Below, piece after piece: positions 30,347 to 41,720 of a stretch of DNA of 64,000 nucleotides. The notes under the pieces are model-generated. The model made no database searches. It saw nothing but the letters and a program-made list of their open reading frames with translations, and was not told the origin of the DNA. The position numbers were made by a program, and so were the translations under genes. The first letter of the stretch is position 1. Each line of letters begins with the position of its first letter. The DNA is from Micrasema longulum (Eukaryota; Arthropoda; Insecta; Trichoptera; Brachycentridae): the NCBI GenBank assembly GCA_022494885.1, contig JAGVSM010002780.1, positions 1-64,000 on the forward strand, given 5' to 3'.

Positions 30347-30352
30347 GTAAGT

Positions 30353-31019
30353 AGGTAAAGAGGAACTTGTTTATGATAAAATTCCATAACTTAAAATAAA
30401 AAATATTATAATTAAGAATTATTTTTGTAAATGCCGAACTTTGCTCTTCTACCAACAGGGGTGCACTTTAAGTAGGAATGCGGTTTTTAATATGTATTAA
30501 ATGTAATGCAATATTATTTTAGCATTACTAAAAGCCGGTGAAAAGAAATAAATGCGTAGGAAATATAAGGAATTTAAGTAAAGAATCAAAGTAGAATCCA
30601 TAAAAAACTAAAGTTTTTTGTAAACATTCAAATACACACTTTTTTATATGCTAAAAAATAACATTCTCACAAATTTCTAGTACATGCATTCTAGGCGAAT
30701 TCAGCCCACGTTATAGATTAATAAAACATTTATGCTCCTAACTTTTTTTCTACCTGAAGGATTGAATATTGTCTTTGAATCTTGTAACTAATAATATACT
30801 AGTATATTATGTAATGTATTTTGTGTATTTGTTTTATTGGCCCTGATATATTTTTAAAAACCCTGTTCATAATGTTATGTTAATTCTACAAAAATAGATG
30901 ATGATCGTTTCCGCATTGTGTTAAACCTGTGAAATTGACAATTCCTCTAAAGAAAACGATTTCAGAATATCAATGATCGGATACAATTAAGGCGGGCAAA
31001 TCGTTTAGCATCTTTTATA
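30353..31019. other. Unrecognised AT-rich stretch
   Basis: A possible splice acceptor (CTCTTCTACCAACAG) ends at 30459, but no continuing THAP domain is visible after it. Nothing else recognised. Confidence 0.25.
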
Positions 31020-31290
31020 ACGGGCGATTTTTCCAGGTCGAATTCATCTCCACCTGTTTTTTCGGGTCGAATCTACGCCGATGTATCAAAGGTGAGGCGA
31101 GCTCCGTTGGCGAGAGATGAAAAGAAAATAAACTGCTTCTCAGTGGGTATTTTAAAACCCGCCCCGGGGCGGATATTTTTCGGGGGAGTGGTGCCTTCCC
31201 CCCTGCCCCGGTGCCCTCTCTCCCACTCTTCCCGATTTCAGCCTATAGCCTCCGGACACACGCGAGCGGGACGAGGGCACTTATTAAATA
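31020..31290. promoter_or_regulatory. GC-rich patch
   Basis: AACCCGCCCCGGGGCGGATA, GGGGGAGTGGTGCC and a C-rich run CCCCCCTGCCCCGGTGCCCT stand out against the AT-rich surroundings. An 84-codon frame crosses it but matches nothing. It may be a regulatory patch or a GC-rich repeat; no decision is possible from sequence alone. Confidence 0.3.
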
Positions 31291-32424
31291 AAAATGTTTT
31301 AAAAATAACTGGAAAATATTCAAGTTTCGAGGCAATAAGCAAATAAGTTACTATGGAAAGGGATAAAAAACATAATTAATTTCGCTATAAAATCTCGAAT
31401 TAATCATTTTTTTCAAGGCGCTACTGACCAAGCAGTCGTTATTGCGCATTCGTGAGATTTTTATGCGATAAATTAAAACATTAATTATTGAATACTTTTT
31501 TGCCATCGTTTAACATATATATTTAGCTTCCGAAAATGGCGGCGAACGTTTGCAGCACAATAGGTTTGAAAACGTTTTAAAGCATAAAAAAAAATAATCT
31601 TGGAATCATGACTATACAACGAAAACTGGCCAAGTCACAATTCTTTTTTGTTAGCAAATCAAGTTTTAAGTATTTACACAACTAATAGTTTTGCTATTTA
31701 AAACACTCGTGATTAAAAGTTTCTTTTGCTTTACATAGCACAAAGCATTAGCAATGGACCTATGTTATGTTAGTATGGAAGTGTTTTGATTTTGTCAATA
31801 TTTCTCATAGCATATGTTCATAAACTGACTTGATCTATAAACAATGATCAATTTTGTAAAAAAACAGCGAGATACAAGTGAACATGTTTTTTTTTTCGGT
31901 AACTAGTTTAAAAACCTTTTCAATAAATCTCAAAATCGCAGAATTTTACTTGGCCACTTATCACCGTATGCTGACGATATATCTTTAATAAAAAGGACCC
32001 AAGTTTCGGTCCTAGAGCAGACAGCCAATTTCTTGGTACATTATAGTAATAAATCTCTCTTAATGTCTACATTTAATTGTAGTGAAACAGGTACTTGCAT
32101 ATTATTTATATTTAAATAATATGCAATTATGGAATATTTTTCTTTAATGAAACGAACCAAGAAAATAAAAAGTGCAGTCAGCAATACAACATATTTAAGA
32201 CAGAAAAGAAAAGTTATATTTGTAATTCTTTTTTGTGTAGCACAGATTAAAAACACCTTTTTTGCAATTTATATGCTATCCTAAAAATATTAATACGTCA
32301 CTCCCCATTACGGACACAAGAATTGTTTTTTTCTTTTAATGTTAATATATGTATTGAATTTACATTACAATTTTGTTTAGTAATAAAAAAAAAGATTAAA
32401 CATATAAAAAAAAATTTAAATAAT
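31291..32424. other. Unrecognised AT-rich stretch
   Basis: AAAATGGCGGC at 31535-31545 resembles a YY1/Pho-type site. No coding match. Confidence 0.25.
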
Positions 32425-32515
32425 AAATTATGTAAAGCAACGTCTTTTCTTTTAATAATAATAATTATCGTTTAATAATATAAATTATGTAAAGCTACGT
32501 CTTTTCTTTTTTGAT
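32425..32515. repeat. Tandem duplication, two units of about 59 bp
   Basis: AAATTATGTAAAGCAACGTC followed by TTTTCTTTT (from about 32424) is repeated at about 32483 with one change (GCTACGTC). Confidence 0.6.
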
Positions 32516-32689
32516 AAATACAATCACATGCGTAAAATAAGGTTAAAATCAACCTAAAAACCTCTGGTAAATTTTATATTATTTTTTTTTATTTTTTTTT
32601 TTTTTATTTAAATCTTAAAATAGGGCACACATATCATACATATTGTTATGTGTGTTCTAATAATAACATTACAAATATATTTAATTTAT

Positions 32690-33000
32690 AAATTGTTTAT
32701 CACATATGTCTTGACCATTATTTTAAATTTTGATATGTTTTTTTCTTCATAAATATTTTTTTTCATTTCGTAATACTTTTTAATTGCTTTAAATAAAATT
32801 GAATTTTGTGACTTTGCCTTTTTTCTAAATGGAAGTCTAATTTTGTTCTTTTCTCTAGTATTGTGATTGTGTTCATGCTGGTTCCGATCAATTTTTTTCC
32901 AAAATTCTGTTTTTTTATTAGAGTTTATAATTTTATGAACAAATATCATTGTATTGTAAAATATTCTTATTAACCCAACTAATGACCTTACAAATAATGT
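32690..33000 (-). pseudogene. LINE C-terminal tail
   Basis: Minus strand, open frame (within 32686-33105): HEHNHNTREKNKIRLPFRKK, then KAKSQNSILFKAIKKYYEM and SKFKIMVKTYVI. H-x-HNTR followed by a basic/LP box and a final KFK-x-x-VK box is the C-terminal pattern of insect LINE ORF2 proteins. Its upstream part is replaced by the mariner relic. Confidence 0.6.
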
Positions 33001-33109
33001 CAACAGTCCAGAGTTATAGTAGCATGCAGATAACATGCGAGAGCTGTCTTTCGAGTTTTTAGAAAAATGTTTTTTTAAATTACAAATAGTTTTATTGCTT
33101 TTCAAAAGA

Positions 33110-33480
33110 TTCGCCTTTAAGGTTCAAATCTTTTGCACGCGTTCAGACCGATTCTTGAAACATTTTTCCACTTAAAGGTGGAATCACCGAAACATGGTTT
33201 TGAAAGGCTTCATCAGCTTCTTTGGGTGATTAAAATCGCTATCCACGCATTTTTTGTTTGACATTCGGGAACACAAAGAAATCAACAGGTGATAAATCGC
33301 TACGGGCAAAAAACCTTAATTCTATGTTTTTCTCCTTTAAAAAAATGTTTGTTAGACGTGCTCTGTGAAATCCGGTACTGCACATGGTCAAGGATGACGC
33401 TACGTTTTTGTTTTTTTTGCTGATTTTATCGAAGACTTCTGGCAAACAATTTTTTGGTCAAATTTTTTGAGCATTTCCTT
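33110..33480 (-). pseudogene. Tc1/mariner-type transposase, C-terminal half
   Basis: Minus strand: GFHRARLTNIFLKEKNIELR, then SDLSPVDFFVFPNVKQKMRG, the block holding the third catalytic acid of mariner-type DDE/D transposases (usually PDLSP-x-DFFLFP-LK). After a stop and shifts, SPKEADEAFQNHVSVIP and a W-K-N-V-S-R-I tail continue the C-terminus. The first two acids and the DNA-binding domain are not recognisable. The expected Pro before DLSP is Ser. Confidence 0.65.
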
Positions 33481-34687
33481 AAACATATCGTTTTTGGAGC
33501 TGATGTTCAAAATCGTATGAATTGCAATTTTTCTATCTCACGATAAAACTCATGCCTTTACTACAATCGTAAAAATCAAATATCCACCTTTACGTAAAGT
33601 TAAGGTGATTTTTTTTTCACTTGATTGCTCTCTTTAAATGCTCACCAGAAACAAACTACGGGGTCGATTTCTGAGCTGTCACTGTTTTAACAATAACAAT
33701 AGTCAAATTTTAGGAAAATACTTATGTCACACCTAAATAGTGACACCTATTGGTCGTAAAAACTTAATAGGCAGCCTATGTAATTCTGCATAATCGAGGT
33801 GTGGTAGAAGTAAGTTCTGAAGTATTTTTAATATTATATTATTAATTTAACTCACATAAATGCCCGGAGAGCTTTAACAAGTATGGAACATAGATAAAAT
33901 ATATAAAGTAAGAAATAAAATATAGCATTTGGTACATTCAAATACATATTTCTACATATAACTAGTAAGAATATAAAGATGACCTGATTATTTTAGTTTA
34001 TATTGTTTATTATATCAGTGATAATTAGGTTAATTAGATTCATTACGTTTTTAAAATTATTACTATGTTAACTTTGTTAAACAACTAATTTAAGGCATGT
34101 TTCAGATTTTGTAAAACGTTTCCTTAGGCACGGGACACCCCAGTGAGGAAACATTATTCGGTATAAAAAAAAATACAAACAATGTGAAAGTATAAATAAA
34201 TACATACATATTGTAAAACTTTTAAATTAATCAATATACCCAATAAGAAAAACATAAAAATAAAAGTTTTGCTATACTAATACACACTTGTGAGCGGGTA
34301 GAAAAGAAAATTATAAACAAATTATTAACATGCTTTAAAATGCTTAACAGTTGTAAAAAATAACTAATAATAAGAATAAGAAAAAAAAAAATAATAATAA
34401 AATAACAAACAAAAGCAAAAGATAAAACTATTGTATATAAAAGGGAATGCGTGTGACAGACTTTTCTAAAAATAAGGTTAAAGTAAAGACTAGAGTAAAG
34501 ATTACATAATACACAAAAACATTGTAGAACACTTCAATAAAGCACATATAAAATGAATATAAAAAAATAAAAGATTTACCATTTAATGTCTAAAAAACTA
34601 CACAAAAAAAATGGTATACATAGGTTAAAACATGAGTATTAGAAATAATAAAAAGATGATACTTGAAAAAATAATTTTAAAAATATA
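33481..34687. other. Unrecognised AT-rich stretch
   Basis: 33481-33620 may be further decayed mariner sequence (KKFDQKIVCQK-like on the minus strand). The rest shows nothing recognisable. Confidence 0.25.
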
Positions 34688-34945
34688 TTAGGTATTGCAA
34701 TGAATACAGAGTAGTATAAGAGTAGAGGAAATGATAACACTTTGGAATATATCATCCAAACTTGCTGCCAGAAATTGAATACATAAGGCAAATTGCTCGC
34801 TTAAAATTGATATGCAAGAAATTCTGCAACCTTTTGAGCGAGTGCAGATTGCTATAAAGTCTAACTTCGTTAACCGTGCAAACCTAAATACTGATGCATG
34901 ATAATATCTTAGTTTTTGACTTAAGTCGGGGATAACAACGGACAT
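34688..34945 (-). pseudogene. Possible LINE thumb/C-terminal relic
   Basis: DLSQKLRYYHASVFRFARL loosely resembles the L-QYYHNACVRF block that follows the RT thumb in CR1-like LINEs. The rest (SILSEQFALCIQFLAASLDD) is unclear. Could be chance. Confidence 0.3.
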
Positions 34946-34976
34946 GGAATAATAATGAAGATCGATACCCTTCTTC

Positions 34977-35170
34977 TTATCTTTCCTCTCCTCGATAGAG
35001 GTTGGAAATCATCGCAGCAATTCTCACTTTGTTGGCAGCTGCCCTGAACAAGGACTGAGTCCTGCAATGGAACCAGTCACGCTAGTTTTTTTAACCAAAA
35101 GATGCACCTTCCACCAAAGGCCATAAAAATTATATGGACAACTATTGGAAAAGCTCGTACAAATGACACA
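34977..35170 (-). pseudogene. RTE-like LINE C-terminus (second family)
   Basis: Minus strand: GGRCIFWLKKL, then after a shift RDWFHCRTQSLFRAAANKVR, IAAMISNLYRGEER and stop at 34977-34979. WL-K-LRDWF-x(n)-SLFRAAANK-R is the standard end of RTE-like insect LINEs. The further upstream YELFQ...L part has stops. Confidence 0.7.
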
Positions 35171-35389
35171 TGAGAGAAAAATCTTCCCAAAAGGAAAACT
35201 CTCGGAACCGATCGATTCTATTATATTCCGGTTCATTTTTTTATTTTTTCCCAGTACCGGTTATTATTAATCTTAAACAAAACATACTACATGGATTAGT
35301 AGCCAAATATCACAACCGGTTATGAATTAATCGATTACTTTCATTAATCGATTATACGCTTCTTTAGCTCAAACCTTCTTCCAGACGCC

Positions 35390-35580
35390 GAGAACGTGTG
35401 GATGCTGCTTATCTCGTGGTTATTTCACAGCTAGTTTGCGGTGTCTGAATACACAACCATAAATCACGCCAGCGTCGCGACGCCTCTGCGCGACGCCAAC
35501 CCATTCAAAGTACGCGGGCGTTCGTTTTAACGCATGGTTTATCACCGCCTGTGTTACAAACACGAAACTTGCGAGCTTCA
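35390..35580. promoter_or_regulatory. CpG-rich patch
   Basis: CACGCCAGCGTCGCGACGCC, TCTGCGCGACGCCAACCC and TACGCGGGCGTTCG form a dense CpG cluster. No protein or repeat recognised; candidate promoter by composition only. Confidence 0.3.
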
Positions 35581-37089
35581 ATTATTAAGACTTCACTGAT
35601 TAAATATTGTAGAAATGGAACTGTTTTTTTGTTTTACAAAATGCACACAGCGTACTAATATAAATATTATCAGAATGTATAAACCATAAACGCTGGATGA
35701 CTTATGAACATAATATATGGGAAATCTTTCACCGAATTGCTGAATGTATAAGGGTAAAAAAATTTAAGAATACAATGAATCGAAGAAAACGTATATTATA
35801 TAAGTTTAGAGTAAAAATAGAATAAAGCCAAAATATGTGTTTATTTATTACTTTGTATAAGAATCTGTAAGAAATACTCCTGCTTAAATTTCAAATTATA
35901 ATGCAGTGAAACACATTATTTAAAAACAAGTACAATATATATTTCATTACTATATATATTTTTAAAATTATATATTTAATACTATATTATTTATGTTTTA
36001 GTAACATGTATTCTTGGCACATATATAAGTTTATTATTTGTATAATAACGATTTTAAATTTCTTACATTTGATTAGGTGAGCATTTATAATTAAGTGGTT
36101 TTTTATTTGTTATAGTTATTTTATTTTATTCAGAAAACATACAGTCATACATAATAAGTATTGAATACAACAATTTTTTAACACAAAAAGACCAATTAAG
36201 TTTTCATAAATTATGCAAAAGATATAAACATTAAATCTTAAAAGTATAAAACTATTTATCCCTTTCGCTTCTGAAATTATTTTCCAAATTTTCTCTACTT
36301 CGGATACTGGAGTTATCCTATAAAAATAGATTATTTTCTAAGTGACCAGTAACATGCACAATCGTTGTAGCCAGGATCTAACAGAAGATGGAAGGTTTGA
36401 ACTTTTGTTTGTGCCCACACAAACGTGTTGACCAGTAGCGAAGGGGATACGCTCTAAAAGATAAAAAATCTCCATCTTAGAACAGGCTGCGCCAGGTTAG
36501 ATGGAGACTTTCATAAACAGAGAACACTCCGTTTTCATTTTATATTCATTAGTTTTATATAGATTCCCTGTTATTAAATATGTTTACTAATTTTATGAAA
36601 TAAATTTATAAAAAAAAATGTACATAAATAATACTATACATTTTGGACAAATATATATGTATGTGTGTTTATGTATCCATATGAATGTGTATGTATGCAT
36701 ATGCATGTGTATGTATGTATATATATTTATGTACATTAACATATTTAATCGTTCTGTATACCTCAGAGCAATAATTCTCTAGAAAAGCCCTTAAGCTGTA
36801 TTGCATAGAACAAAAGGGTTCTAAATTGTTGGTTTGGTTTTAGTGGGTTATGAAGTTTAACAACAAACGTGTAATGGACGGTTTCGGTTTGCGCTCACAA
36901 TTCTCAACGCAAGGACCTACGGTATACGACTAGTATTGCTGTAATCTGTAGCTAAGTTCGTGGTCAATATTCAAAGAATGGTTTTTATGCGTATGGACGA
37001 CTCTATTAGGTTTTTACTCTAAGCTATATACCCATATACCTATGTGGGTACATTTCCTTATTTTAACTTATTGTTGTTTCTTCAAGTCT
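35581..37089. other. AT-rich stretch with a LINE-like tail and a microsatellite
   Basis: 36118-36155 (TTATTTTATTCAGAAAACAT, ACAGTCATACA) resembles 56540-56570 and looks like LINE 3' ends in minus orientation. A TATG/CATA microsatellite covers 36650-36735. Otherwise nothing recognised. Confidence 0.35.
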
Positions 37090-37211
37090 TTATCATGTTA
37101 TTCTTACTTTTAATTTCATATTATTGTAAGTTTTTAGTTTAAGCTACATTAAATTTTAAATTGTTGAACAGTGACCGGATTTTGTCGTGACTGACATCGC
37201 CAGACTGGTGA
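37090..37211 (-). repeat. Hammerhead-like element end, family a copy 4
   Basis: Minus strand: CACCAGU, CUGGCGA (A6 to G), stem II GUCA/CGAC region, AAAA in place of GAAA, then UCCGGUC and ACUG. The stem I strands and the GGUC box are kept while two core positions are lost. Confidence 0.45.
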
Positions 37212-38084
37212 GAGACTGATCAAATTCTAATATACTAAATTTATTGTACAATAAAATCCAAATATATTCTAACGTTGTTATATTTTCTACCGAAGTTAAA
37301 TGTATTAGAAGAACCCTTTTTTTCTAATCACAATATTCAAATCAAACACGTTTTGAAAGATAAAAATAAATAATTTTCACACGTATTTACGTTCATAGAA
37401 ATTCTTTGTATTTTGTAAATTAGGTACTGAAACCATTTATACAGATTTTTTTATATTATTAAAACGTTCACAGAATTAGAATAATAACAAATTATCTAGA
37501 TGTTTATAAATTTCCTTATTATTTTTACAATTTATCAATTAAAAACCTATAAAGCTCAAGAGACAGACGTATGCTGAAAATCTGGCTTTTAGAACGAGGT
37601 TTTTATAATGATTTTTTTTTTCTTTGTTTTTTTGACCAATTTTTATTTTTTTACGTGTAACATATTTTCGATGCACGTAGGATACATATTTTCTTTTTTT
37701 CCATAGTAATAAGAGATGTTATATGTTATAGAAATTAAGAGATAAGATTGTGTATATATATTAGAACTCAACTATGAGCACCTGCTGACGAACTGCATTA
37801 ATTTTATGCAGTTCAGTCGGACTTGATAATTTGTATTTAAATTTTTTTGTGTTTTTGATAAATAAATAAATAATACTTATCATGAAATATTATTAATTTC
37901 TTCAAAATAAAAAAATATTTAAATACATAAATTTGAAATTATTTAACACACATTTAACTTTTGGTTTCTCCCATAATAAAAATATGTTTACACGCCAAGA
38001 ACGATGCAAATTATTATTTAAGTACCTAGGCTTGTACTTGGGGTGCGGAGAAAGGTAGCGCGAGTAAGTACCACCTAACGTATT
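37212..38084. other. AT-rich stretch with a LINE-like 3' hairpin tail
   Basis: 37788-37870: GACGAACTGCATTAATTTTA with TGCAGTTC forms a 9-bp hairpin, followed by GATAAATAAATAAATAAT, which resembles a LINE 3' end. No coding match upstream. Confidence 0.35.
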
Positions 38085-38449
38085 TAAATATAAAAGATGC
38101 CGAGATATTGGATACTTTTGGGCGGACTTACGAGCTGACTCAAATGCTTTCAGGTCATGGTGCTTTTCGAAAATATCTTTATAGATTTTAAAAAAGAGAA
38201 AACGATTGCTGCCCTTGCGATGGACTCAGCTCTCAGGACGTCCTCCATATATTACTAGATTGTCCTATGTTTGACGCCGAGAGGTTAAACTGCATACGAA
38301 TGTGCGCACAATACGGCCAAATTTTTGAAAACCAAGAGGAAGTTATAAAAAATGAGGCAACTGCGGAAAAATACATTGACTTTATAGTTATTTACTTCAT
38401 AGTTACAAAAATGAAAAAAATTAATGAAGGAATTGACTCAGACCCGTGA
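38085..38449 (+). pseudogene. R1-like LINE C-terminus with zinc-knuckle tail
   Basis: KDAEILDTFGRTYELTQMLS, GHGAFRKYLYRF, stop, then CCPCDGLSSQDVLHILLDCP and MFDAERLN. The GHG-FR-YL box followed by C-x-C, a V-H residue pair and C-P is the C-terminal zinc-knuckle region of R1/I-type LINEs. The single stop (TAA) lies between the two. RT upstream is absent. Confidence 0.7.
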
Positions 38450-39242
38450 AAAATCGCAATCCATCTTATAAACATCACAACATGCGCAGGTGCTCGTGTT
38501 TTGATTTTGTCGCCATTTGTCGGTCCTAGCGGTCACACGAGTGTGAAGAATTTTTTTAGCCTAAAAGTATTTTTTTGGTTCGCTAAGAATTGAGGAACGT
38601 TTTCGCAAAGTTAAATTTCTACAAAAAAAAACAAATGCATTTTTCATTGAAATGGGTTCATCCCTGTGAGTTCTATCGATTGGTGAAATAAAATTTTAAC
38701 AAAACGATATATGTGCGAAGTTGTAGCGGTTCAAGTATCGTGGATCATAACAAAACGAAACATCTACACTCTATAGAGTTTTCACAAAGCGAAATTTCTA
38801 CCTATTTTTTGGGGGTGTTAAGTTTTTTAAAATCGAAAAAAAAAACACAAACAAAACATAATTCCGGCCAAAAAAAAAGAAGATTTGAAGAAACTTCTGA
38901 CCTACTGTATAGTAATAATAAAATAATATTATTTAAAATATATTTTGTTTTCATTTTATTTTTATCATTATTATTTAACTTTTTGTACATAATGTTATTT
39001 TTACGTTGGCGGGCTTATTGCCAAATGGCAATTTCTTCCAACCAACCAATAAAATAAAAGTTTTTTATTATTATTCAAGTTACAGAACATATTCAATAGA
39101 AAAGAAAGAAAAGAAAGATAAAAAAGCTAAAGATGTATAAAAATAGAAATAAACGTATTTGTTTATAAATTACTTTAAATCAAAACTATTACCTAATGGA
39201 AAAGGGAAAAAGAGGAATGAGGTAAAAGGAAAGGAGGAGAGA
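38450..39242. other. AT-rich stretch with a LINE 3' tail
   Basis: GGCTTATTGCCAAATGGCAA, TTTCTTCCAACCAACC and AATAAAATAAAAG at 39012-39060 match 12150-12195 and look like a LINE 3' end. A 114-codon frame upstream (38713-39057) is not recognised. Confidence 0.35.
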
Positions 39243-39400
39243 TTAAGGAAGAGAAAGGAGTTGTTTCTTCAGACGTGATTTAAACAGAGATAATGTAGTA
39301 ACATCTCTGATAGTGGATGGGAGATGATTCCACAGTCCAGCCGCATGGACACTATATGAGTTAGAGAAGAAAGAGTTTATTAGTGCTATAATGTACGTAA
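39243..39400 (-). pseudogene. CR1-like LINE extreme C-terminus
   Basis: Minus strand: SFFSNSYSVHAAGLWNHLPS, TIRDVTTLSLFKSRLKKQLL. A-x-x-LWN-LP followed by FKSRLK is the usual CR1/L2 ending. Confidence 0.65.
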
Positions 39401-39742
39401 AAATGTATAGTAGGTAAATACCTAAATTTGCATATTTACATAGGTACTTAGATATATCAGTAGACATATAATTTTACAAAAAATCAGTTTAAAATGGTTT
39501 CATGCAAAAGTAAACTTATTTAATTCCCAACATAAATCAATGTTCCATACATTCGTATCATAAAAATATGTAGATATTTCTTTTTTGCGAAAATTCGTAA
39601 ATTAATAACATTTTTATAAATAATTCTATTGATTCTACATTGTTGATTTTTAGTATATGTGTAAGGATTTTATATATCTATAAAATGTAATTTTTAGATA
39701 TGTAAAATCTAGATTCTTAGTTTAAAAATATTGTTTAGTTTC

Positions 39743-39800
39743 CCACCACTCTGACGATGTCGGCCACGCCGGTCATTAATGAACAATTTCAGATAAAAAG
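39743..39800 (+). repeat. Hammerhead-like relic, family a copy 5
   Basis: CACCACU, core CTGACGA at 39751-39757, GTCGGCCACG, then CCGGTCATTAATGAAC. The segment carrying the stem II 3' strand and GAAA is deleted. Confidence 0.45.
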
Positions 39801-39964
39801 TAAGCAAAACTAATTTTACTCTTTATAATTGATTTATCTTCAAAAAAAAAATTGCGTCGCATCACTTAAAAACCGAAACCGTAAGAACAAAATAGCAAAT
39901 AAAATTTTAGTAAAAATATGTTCCTGGTTGGATGTATGTTTGGTTGATAGGTATTACTTTAAGC

Positions 39965-40560
39965 AATAATTTATTTATTTATTTATTATATATATACGGC
40001 CTAAGCCAATTACAACTGTTACATAAAGAAACATAAATGCAAGAAACTTAACAAAAAGAACATAAAACTATTAAGCAAAGACAAACAAGGGCAAAACAAT
40101 AATTGTATACAATATATTTAAAAAAACGAAAGACCAAAAACTTTGAGCTAAACCATGCCAATCCAACTTCATCCCACACTGTTTAGTCGCGAAGAGGTCT
40201 ACGAAAAGCCGGAAGATCTATCCCAAAAAATTCCAAGTCATGTGATTAATTGACTAATCTACACATTCTGGACATTGGGGCATAAAAACCAAAGTTGCTC
40301 TTAGAAGATTTTATAAATAGCAGATTTTGACTTCTGGTGACACGGTTGGGAACATGAAAAGAAATTGATTGCAACTGAGATGGGACATCACTTAAAGCAT
40401 TAAGCATTTTGAAAATGTATATAAGGTCCATCTCAGTTCTACGTCTCTCCAATGAAGACAGATTAAGAGATTGCTCTATTTCAAAATAAGAATAATTACC
40501 CCTTTGTAATCCGAGCAACCATGCCACTTTTCTTAGAAAACGGTGTATGAGTAACAAAAT
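39965..40560 (-). pseudogene. Jockey/CR1-like LINE C-terminus and 3' UTR
   Basis: Minus strand: IHRFLRKVAWLLGL, YSYFEIEQSLNLSSLERRRT, EMDLIYIFKMLNALSDVP, FHVPNRVTRSQNLLF, FGFYAPMSRMCRLVN, stop. The 3' UTR continues to an (ATTT)n tail at 39968-39990, with GGCCGTATATATATAATA similar to the 58850-58870 tail. It is the longer copy of the family at 13825-14240. Confidence 0.75.
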
Positions 40561-41370
40561 ATAATAATTTAATTAATAAAAATACGAAAAAATAATATAT
40601 TATATACGCCAGGCACGAGCAATTTTTTCTAGTCTGGGCCAGATTGCCAATTTTCCTCAGAGTTGCGGGCCGGAATATCAAAATAACAACACACCCATAC
40701 AAAACATGCATAGCAGCATGCTCTAGTAGGCAGCGAACACTGTGTAAAGAAAAATCACAGTAATTAAACTAAATTAAAAAGACAGACATGCTGCACTCAG
40801 GATTGAAATCATTTTCCTGATAAGTAACTGCAGTCCTTGTTTAGTAAAATCATATTTAACAATACACGTACTGACGAGCTTTTGATTTAAATTACTCTCA
40901 ACATTTCTGGTGCACTTATTTCCTCTAAAATCGGATTGAACGTTTAACATGCTCACGCACTCTGGATTGCAAAAACTTATTCGTATTTCGGTTGTGATTA
41001 TTTAGGTTATAGAAATCCTTTTAACAAGAAACAACTGACGCATTCTGGATTGATGTATATTTTTTTATAATGAAATAAATTAACCACGTGTTTGATGTTT
41101 TGAGTGTATAAGCGAATTGTGGTATTAGAATTTTATTTTATTTTATTATAAAGCCAACAGACATTTATAAAAATTTCACAAGCTCCAATTAGAGGCTTCA
41201 TCTTAATATTGTTAACATAAGTAATTGTTACATAAATATAAAGCATAAATATAATAATAGATAACGTACAAAGCGCTATTTTCGTAACATAATACCTCAA
41301 GTGCGCAAAAATAATATAACTAATTGTACACAACCTGTTATATTTTTAAAATGTAAAATAAATATATATT
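40561..41370. other. Unrecognised AT-rich stretch
   Basis: 41131-41345 could be a LINE 3' UTR in minus orientation (TTTTATTATAAAGCC tail). No coding match. Confidence 0.25.
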
Positions 41371-41375
41371 TAAAT

Positions 41376-41720
41376 AAAACCACTTTGTTTTTAACCACTA
41401 ATATATTTTTTTACACCAACCGGTTTCAAAGCAAACAAGCTTCTTCGTCAAGAATCGGGTTGTGGTCCCGTGGCTAGTGTTGCGGACTCACGGGCCAGAG
41501 GCCCGAGATTCAAACTCCACTCTACCCCAACTTGATTTCCATTTTCTAATAGTGAGTTATTTACAACTCGTTGAAAATCGTCACCTTGACAAAGAAGCTT
41601 GTTTGCTTTGAAACCGGTCGGTGAAAAATAAAAATTAGTGGTTAAAAACAAAGTTGTTTTATTTATTTTATTATAATGGATAACAACAAAGTTAGTGCTT
41701 CAAATATAAACTTTCTTTAT
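41376..41720. mobile_element. Hammerhead-type inverted pair (family c) split by a SINE
   Basis: Left end (41376-41452, minus) and right end (41585-41720, plus) are inverted copies: AACCGGTTTCAAAGCAAACA / TGTTTGCTTTGAAACCGGT and the AATTAGTGGTTAAAAAC, TTATTTTATTATAATGG, AAAGTTAGTGCTTCAAATA boxes. Motifs: YUGACGA-type core, spare A, stem II GAAGC/GCUUU around loop UUGUUU, GAAA, CCGGU. SINE B occupies 41453-41584 exactly at the centre. Confidence 0.6.
41455..41584 (+). mobile_element. SINE family B, inside the family c pair
   Basis: GGGTTGTGGTCCCGTGGCTA, GTGTTGCGGACTCACGGGCC, ACTCTACCCCAACTTGATTT and CTAATAGTGAGTTATTTACA, ending GTTGAAAATCGTCACC. The B-box region has changed (AGATTCAAACTCC). 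It inserted after the inverted pair had formed. Confidence 0.75.

Noticed and set aside
32686..33105. 139-codon minus frame as a novel gene
   Set aside because: Its C-terminal half fits the standard LINE tail (HNTR box, KFK box), and it sits among other LINE relics.
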